Source of the DNA: Rhynchosporium graminicola
Taxonomy: Eukaryota; Ascomycota; Leotiomycetes; Helotiales; Ploettnerulaceae
Length of the DNA stretch: 64,000 nt
Assembly (NCBI GenBank): GCA_900074885.1
Contig: FJUW01000014.1
Location: 254,505-318,504, forward strand
Direction: 5' to 3'
In this document: positions 57,690 to 64,000 of the stretch, in pieces
How positions within the stretch are numbered: position 1 is the stretch's first letter
Layout of the letters: each line of letters starts with the position of its first letter
The notes under the pieces: generated by a model
What the model saw: only the letters and a program-made list of their open reading frames with translations
The model's database searches: none
What the model was told of the DNA's origin: nothing
Translations under genes and position numbers: made by a program

Positions 57690-60600
57690 GCTTAGTATAA
57701 TCCCTATACTTTCTAGATATAATAAGAGATATTAACTCTTTAATTAATTCTTTACTTTTATCTATCTTCTAATATATTATCTAATAACTATAAGAAAGTA
57801 AAAGAGCGTATCGTACTTATTATACGTATTAAAAAAGTAAACTAATCTACGTAGACCTATTCTTATTATTAAGAGTAGTATCTAAAATATTTCCTAGACT
57901 TTCGCGAAAGTAGTTAATATTCTGAGTATATTCGTATAAAGCGTTCTTATGATTCTACTAGATATATAGTAGTAAGACTGCCCGCGGCGATTATTTCTTA
58001 GAGTACTAGTTTATTATTTCTTTTATTCTTATTATTATTTTCTATATCTAGCGACTCCTCCTCTAGAGCTTATCATATCTATTTCTTCGGACTAGCTCCT
58101 TTAGCTCCCGGATCTCTCTGATCCTATAGTTAATTTCGATCTAAGTAATCCTTACTAAGTAGATTTCTTCGCGAATAAGAGTCTTATTTCCTTAGGGTTA
58201 CTTAGGTTTTTAACTAGAACTAATAAAGTAAGTTTAGATAATTTAAGTTCTTCGTAAGTTCTTAAGAATTCTCTTTATCTCTAAATCCTTTCTATTTTAC
58301 TAGATATTCCTACTAACCCCTTATTATAATCTAGGTATCTAGTAATTTCTTAATATTATATTTATCTAGTTTATTCTTAGGTTAGAGTTCTTTATCTATT
58401 ACTAAGGGCGTATCTCTATTAGCGGGTTCTAGTAGTAATATATAGAATATAAGATATAGTCGAGATCCTTATAGTAGCTATAGTCTAAAATTTATAAGGT
58501 CTATTTCTTCTAATATTTCGAATAGTCTAAGTTTCTTAAAATCTAGTTTTATACTTAGTTATTTTATTTTAATATATTATTATAATAAGTATACTTTATC
58601 TCTCCTCTTAAGCAGAAGTCTTATACTACGCTTCTAGTTATTATATTTCGTAGTTCTCGCGTTCGAGAAGTCGATATCTTTAGATAGTTATTATTATAAG
58701 TCTTATATCTTATATACTAGGATTATAGATTCTTACGCGCTAATAGAGTCTTTTCTTAGTTATTTATACGCTTCGGGTTCGAAGCTATAATTAGCGAAGA
58801 ATAGGAATACTAAAGTAGTCTTATTCTTAGCGCTATTATATACGAACTAAGTAAAAGGAAGTATTTCTATCTAATTATTCTATTCCTTATTAATATAGCT
58901 ATATAAATACTATTCTATTAATTAGTTTCGCTATTCTGTTTACTTATCTATCTATAAGTAGAATACGATTAATATCTTATAGTTAAGTCTAAGTTAATTT
59001 ATAAGTAATATCTAGAACTTAAAGGTAAATAATTTATCTCGATCCGAGATAATCTCTTTAGGTAGCTTATATTAGCTTACTACTATTTTAAGGAATATAT
59101 ACGTAATTTCCTTAATATTACTTCCTTCTTTATATAATATAAAGTACTTATATTTAGTAAGTCGATTTATTATTACTTAGATAGTATCGAATATTATACT
59201 AGTTATTAGTTCTTTTAATAGTAATAGTTTAATAATAAAGTTAAATAAGATCGATTCTTATACTCTAGTAGATATTACTAGTAATTTAAGAAGCTTATAT
59301 AGTATATACTTATTTAACTTGCTTTTCGTATATATATTGTATTCTCTAATAATATCTTCTATCTATTTTCTTATTTATAGAAAGTAGTAGTCTCTAGCTA
59401 TTCTTTCGAAGGTTCTGGAAATTCCTTAATAACTATATATAAGTAATAAGTATTACTATATTACGAAAGTTCGTCTTATCTTACTTAGAATATATACTAG
59501 TCCTTTAAACCTAAGTAAGCTATCTTTATCTATTATAAAGTCGTCTATAGAGTTACTAGTAACTCGCTAAGCGTATTTATCTATTATATATATAGCTTTA
59601 ATTTACTTTACGAGATCCTTATCTTCTAATACTATAACTATTACTAGAAGTTTATAGTTATATTCTATTCTATCTTTTCTTTCTTTAAGGATAGCTTAGG
59701 GCCTTTTCGTAAGTTTACTTAAGTAGTCCTAGTATCTATTAAGAGCGTTAGCTCTAGTATTTTCGCTACTTTTCCTATAGGTAATATTAAACTTCAGGCT
59801 CGAGAGCTTTTCTAATTATCTAATTTATCTTTTATTTAATATTTTTATTAATATAAATAATATTAGATTCTTATAATTATTTTAAATTTAGATAATATAT
59901 CTTACTCCTTTAAGATAATATCGCTATTACTTATAGGTAGCTACTATAGCTAGTAGTTCCTTATTATATATATTATAGTTAAGCTCTATAAGCGAAAACA
60001 TCCGAGAGTAATACGCGATTAAATAATTATTTATTATACTTTTAGCTTAAGTATACTTCTAATATTAAATCCGAAGCGTTAGTTTCTATAACTATTTCGA
60101 GGTTTAGATTATAAGTAGCTAGAATAAGTACTTTAGTAAAGTATTCCTTTAAGGTCTAGAATACTTCTTTTATTATATTTATTTAATTAAAATTCTAGTC
60201 CTTTTTAGTTAGATTTATAAGTACTTTAGCTATTATAAAATAGTTCTTAATAAATCTTCTATAGAAATTCGCGAATCCGAGGAAGGATTATATTTCCTTT
60301 ACGCTACTTAGTATTAGCTATATAAGTATTACCTTAACTTTAATTAAGTCTATTCGGACTCTATAATATCTGATAATAAATCCTAAGAAATAGGTTTCTT
60401 CTTAGTGAAATTTGTATTTTTCTAGTTTAAGAAGTAACTTAGCTTTTCTAAGTTTCTCGAGTACTTTATATATATATTAAATATACTCGGCTTCTATTTT
60501 AGAATAGATAAGTATAGCATCTAAGTAAGCGAGTACGAAGACGTTAAGGTATTTATATAATTAGTTACTAATTATCTATTAGTAAGATATAGATACGTTT

Positions 60601-63600
60601 ATAAGCCCGAATAATATAACTTAGTATTTAAATAAACTAAAGCGTATTCTAAATACTATTTTCTATTCTTCGCTAGGTTTTATTTATATAAGGTTATATA
60701 TATCTCTTATATCTAGTATTATAAATATAATAGCTTCTTATAGTCGATTATATAGCTTATTAATTAGTAGTAGTAAGTACTAATCCTTAATCGTAATACT
60801 ATTAATATTATAGTAATCGATATATAAGCGGAGTTTCCTATCTTTCTTTAGTACGAAGAGTATTAGACTTATAGCTAATAAAGTAGATAATTATATGAAA
60901 CCTTTCTCTAAGTTCTTATCGATATATTCCTTTAGGGTTTTTAATTCTACTATAGATTATTAGTAAATTAGTCCGAAGCTAGGCGTTTTCCCTAGTTCTA
61001 AGAGTATCTTATAGTCCTATAGTTAGTACTATAGAAGAGTCTTATTCTTAAAACCTTCCTAGAATAGTTACTTATATTCCTTATATACTACTAGTATTCG
61101 CTTTAGTATAAAGGCTTAGGCTAAATCCTTATTAGTCGAGAGAGTTATATATAACTTATCTCGCTTTAGGTTATCGTTTTCCTACTTAAGTATCCTATAG
61201 TCGCTTCTATACTAATAATAGTTTATAGTAATATTCTTCTTCTACTAATCGATAGTAAGGTTATAGAGTTTTAATTATAGTATACTGAAAACTAACTTAT
61301 AAGTGCTTATATTAGTAATATCGAACTTGATATCTTTAGTATATCTTTATAATATTTTTATATTTATCTAATTAGTTTAATAAGTTATTATCTTATCTTA
61401 ACTTCTAATTATATCTCTATCTAGTGCGAATAGATAATATAGGATCTTCTTCTTAACTTATCTGAACCCGAGGTTTATTACTATTATATAATCTATAAAA
61501 TTACTTATTACTCTAGAGTCTATTATAGCTCTAAGTGTTTATCTTTAAATATAAATAGTTAGGAATAGTTATTATCCCTTTTTTATTATATAAAGTTCTT
61601 TATCGTATAAGTTCCTAGGCTCTTTATTAATACTTATCGATAGTCTTATATCGCTAAGGTTTCCTAATTTTTTAATATCTCTATAGCTTTATTAGCTAAG
61701 TAATAGATATTATTATTATCTTTTTCAGGCTAGAATACTAAAATATATTTTAAGGGCTAATAGTTTCTGTTTTCTTTACTAGAGTAATAGATTTAGCACG
61801 AGTTCGTCTAATAAGATAACTAGGCTATTACTACATATCGCGAGTAGTTAATCTTTAATATATTATTTACTTCTATATACTCTCTAGCTTAGTCTTTTAC
61901 TTTTTCTCTTATTCTCTTATAGATTACTTATTATTCGTATATTTTTAAGGTATAATTTAGATTATTTATAAGAGCGCACTTATACTACTAATTACGTTTA
62001 ACTACTTAGTTAGTTTCCTTTATTATATCGTTATACTCTTATTAAATATAATAGATTTATATTATTTACTCTAAATATACTATTACTAGGTTACTCTAAT
62101 ATAAGATAACCTCGACTTTATATACCTTTATATTAAGTCTATTACTAATAGCTTCTACTAAATTATCTTAGTAGAAGTCGTTTACTTCCTTATAAGCTTA
62201 CTTAAGACTTTTATAATTATTTCTTATAAGGTACTTTATATACTTTTCAGGCGATATTCCTAATTTATTAGAACTATCTTCGTTAAAAGTATTAGAGTCT
62301 AGTCTAGACTACTCGAGATCGAGTTAGTCTATAATATTATAGAGTTCTATAATAGCGCATAGTATATATAGCAGATATAGGCTAATATTAGTGCCTTAGG
62401 TATACTCTCCTTATATATATAGAAAGTATAGACTCCTTTAGAGCTCTATATCTTTCTGTTTCCTTTGTACTAGACTATATAAGATCGCTCTTAGCCTCCC
62501 TACTTATTTATTCTTACTTATATACCGCCTTAAGTCTTATATTATTATAAGTTCTTTCTTATTATTAGGAGTTATATCTATATAATTATTAGCTAACTTT
62601 AGTCCCTTTTAGATATAAGTTATATATAAAGATATTTATCCTTAATACTTACTCTTTCCTTAGATCGTAGTATTAAGTTCTCTATATAATAAGTAGCCTT
62701 AAGACCTTTTTCCTTCGCTTTAACTACTCTTATAGTTCCTTATAAGGTATCTAACTTTTCTATAGTTAAAATAAGTATAATCTTATATATATTTTATTCG
62801 CTACTATAGCGATAATTTCTTTTATTTAGTAGCGTTAAGTTCTATAAGGTCTCTATATATTTTAGAGTTCTAGTTCCCTCGGAACTTCCTTTTCTTTACT
62901 TATTCGTTTATAGTTAGGATCGTACTAGCTTTTCTTTTCTATATTATACTTATACTAGTTATTATCGATCTTATAAGTAGCCTCGATCAGTTGCTCGAGT
63001 ATCTTTATAGTATTATTATATCGAAGGAGTTTATCCTTAATAAAGTCCTTAAGACTTTTTTAGTAGGCGTAGCTAAGTGCCTTATTACTTTACTTAGTAT
63101 AAGTAGAGTATTATTAAAAGTCTCTAGTATAAGCGGTTATTAATCCCTTTTAGTAAAGAGTTTTAATTACTTATTCTACTTCTTTTTGTTTATCTATAAC
63201 TTTAAAGTTAATCTTAATCTCCTTAATAAACCTTTCTTAAGTACTAAAGATTTTAATAATAGTATCTTCTGCTTTATATTTATTTATAATATTATTTTTA
63301 TTACTTTATATAAAGTAATCTTCGAGGAATCCTTCGATCTAGTTTAAAGCTTTACTTTTAAGTAGTATTATTATCTAAAGTACTTATTTAGTCTTAGATC
63401 TAAAGCGATCTCTATTGAATTTAATATATAATCGAAGTTAGAGTAAGAACCCCGGAAAGTAGTTCTTCTTATTATTAAAAGCTTCGATAGACTTATACTT
63501 AAGGTTTTTATTAATTTCGCTAATAATTACTATCGCGTTAGAAGTAGATAATAACGCGGGTATTCCTACGACTAATATTATTACTTAATCTAATATATAC
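57690..63600 (-). pseudogene. gag-pol relic of element J
   Basis: Minus-strand Gypsy coding remains. RNase H is clear (SLIELNYNIYNKELLAI at about 59935-60030, with the catalytic-type E and the DKE position now NKE). The RT catalytic box reads YLDAILIYS at about 60501-60527, with the second Asp changed to Ala (GCT), a transversion that RIP does not make. Integrase and gag are inferred from order; I could not delimit them. The gag part is interrupted by a solo LTR (62348-62549). Stops are numerous. Confidence 0.6.
62348..62549 (+). repeat. solo LTR of family A inside element J (202 bp)
   Basis: It matches the reverse complement of element A's LTRs (GCGCATAGTATA, GTGCCTTAGGTATACTCTCC, AGAGCTCTATATCTTTCTGT). 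The 5-bp target duplication AGTTC lies on both sides (62343-62347 and 62550-62554), so it is a genuine solo LTR. Its downstream half (GACTATATAAGATCGCTCTT) is even closer to the D-type LTR than A's own copy. Confidence 0.85.
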
Positions 63601-63640
63601 GCTAGTACTTATTAGTATAGTACTTAAAGTATAATATATA

Positions 63641-64000
63641 GTCGAATATAGTATTCGTTCGAGAGTACGAAAGTAAGTTAATTAGATAGATAAGGATATT
63701 ATTACTAGATTAATTCTAGTAATCTTTATAAGTTACTAAGTATAAGTTAAGATATTATATTTAAGTTAAGCACGAAGCTTCTATCTAGTAAGTAGATATA
63801 CTAGTATTATATAGAACTTTCGCTATACTAAGAAGTCCTCTAAACTTAGAGTCCTTAAAACCTGAAGTCCTCTAAACTAGAGGACTCTTACTAAGCTAGA
63901 CTCTATTACGTAACTAGAGTCACTTGAATATCTAGCCCTTCTAGCTTTCCTATAATTACTAATAATACTATAAAACTATACTTAAGATATATATAATCTC
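63641..64000 (-). repeat. 5' LTR of element J, partial
   Basis: The first 360 bp of the right LTR of J (in plus coordinates), cut by the end of the window. It closely matches 57273-57632, with mostly transition differences (for example GTTATCTAAATA versus GTCACTTGAATA), and is less mutated than the left copy. Confidence 0.75.

Larger units (their letters stand above)
57272..64000 (-). mobile_element. element J: full Gypsy retrotransposon, right LTR cut by the window end
   Basis: The left (3') LTR is at about 57272-57678. The right (5') LTR starts at about 63641 and runs off the window, and the two match from TCGAATATAGTATTCGTTCG onward at a constant offset of 6369 at the start. A minus-strand purine tract (GAAGAGGGA) abuts the 3' LTR. 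Minus-strand RNase H (AYYSRMFSLIELNYNIY, NKELLAI) lies at about 59935-60030. RT lies at 60300-61000, with YLDAILIYS at about 60501-60527. Integrase is expected at about 58700-59500 and gag near 62600-63600. A solo LTR of family A sits in the gag region. Heavy RIP throughout. Confidence 0.75.

Noticed and set aside
1..64000. tRNA, rRNA or bacterial-type operon features
   Set aside because: No cloverleaf with conserved box A/B, no rRNA-like segment, and no polycistronic or ribosome-binding architecture were seen; the DNA is fungal.

Overview
The window looks like a stretch of a filamentous ascomycete (Pezizomycotina) chromosome. It has short introns with GTAAG/AG borders, LTR retrotransposons of the fungal Gypsy (chromovirus) and Copia types, and the signature of repeat-induced point mutation (RIP). 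From about 1.6 kb to the end, CA and TG dinucleotides are almost absent, TA is in large excess, and transposon reading frames are broken mainly by TAA/TAG where CAA, CAG or TGG is expected. No transposon gene here is intact. The genus cannot be fixed from the sequence.

Layout: 1-1560 is ordinary-composition DNA with one small two-exon host gene (934-1473, with an apparent 1-nt frameshift). From about 1.6 kb onward it is a nested island of mutated transposons. A minus-strand Gypsy fragment (K, about 2.5-5.3 kb), holding a 0.55 kb inverted-repeat element, was entered by a plus-strand Gypsy (C, 5333-19325). C then received a solo LTR (6641-6878), a gag-only LTR element (A, 8145-10352), a 6.6 kb minus-strand Gypsy (B, 10441-17037), another solo LTR (17360-17855) and a minus-strand Copia (F1, from 19326). 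F1 was hit by a second gag-only LTR element (H, 19804-21346) and abuts a Copia element (E, 23055-42484). E carries a chromodomain Gypsy (D, 25810-36781). Host sequence and 5-bp target duplications close around the I, A, B, H, D and L insertions.

Two single N bases (29767, 37896) are each followed by a near-exact second copy of sequence already given (about 3.19 kb and 2.26 kb). These are best read as unmerged contig overlaps, so D is really about 7.8 kb and E about 14 kb including D. The two LTRs of E are very differently RIP-mutated and share no target duplication, so E itself may be a chimera.

The right part holds a very AT-rich relic stretch (42.5-46.0 kb), a RIP-destroyed copy of an APH-type kinase gene (46008-47075, minus), a better preserved minus-strand Copia (F2, 48317-54166) with a truncated 5' LTR, degenerate ~600 bp repeats (54.4-56.1 kb), and the 3' LTR end of a minus-strand relative of C/D (G, from 56551). 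G is interrupted by a solo LTR and by a Gypsy element (J, 57272 to past the window end), and J contains a solo LTR of the A family.

The observations most worth following are: a stop-poor antisense reading frame rich in charged residues between the chromodomain and 3' LTR of D; the RIP-hit kinase gene; gag-only elements, one of which shares the downstream half of its LTR with the C/D chromoviruses; and the survival of CACGTG sites in sequence that has lost nearly all other CA/TG.
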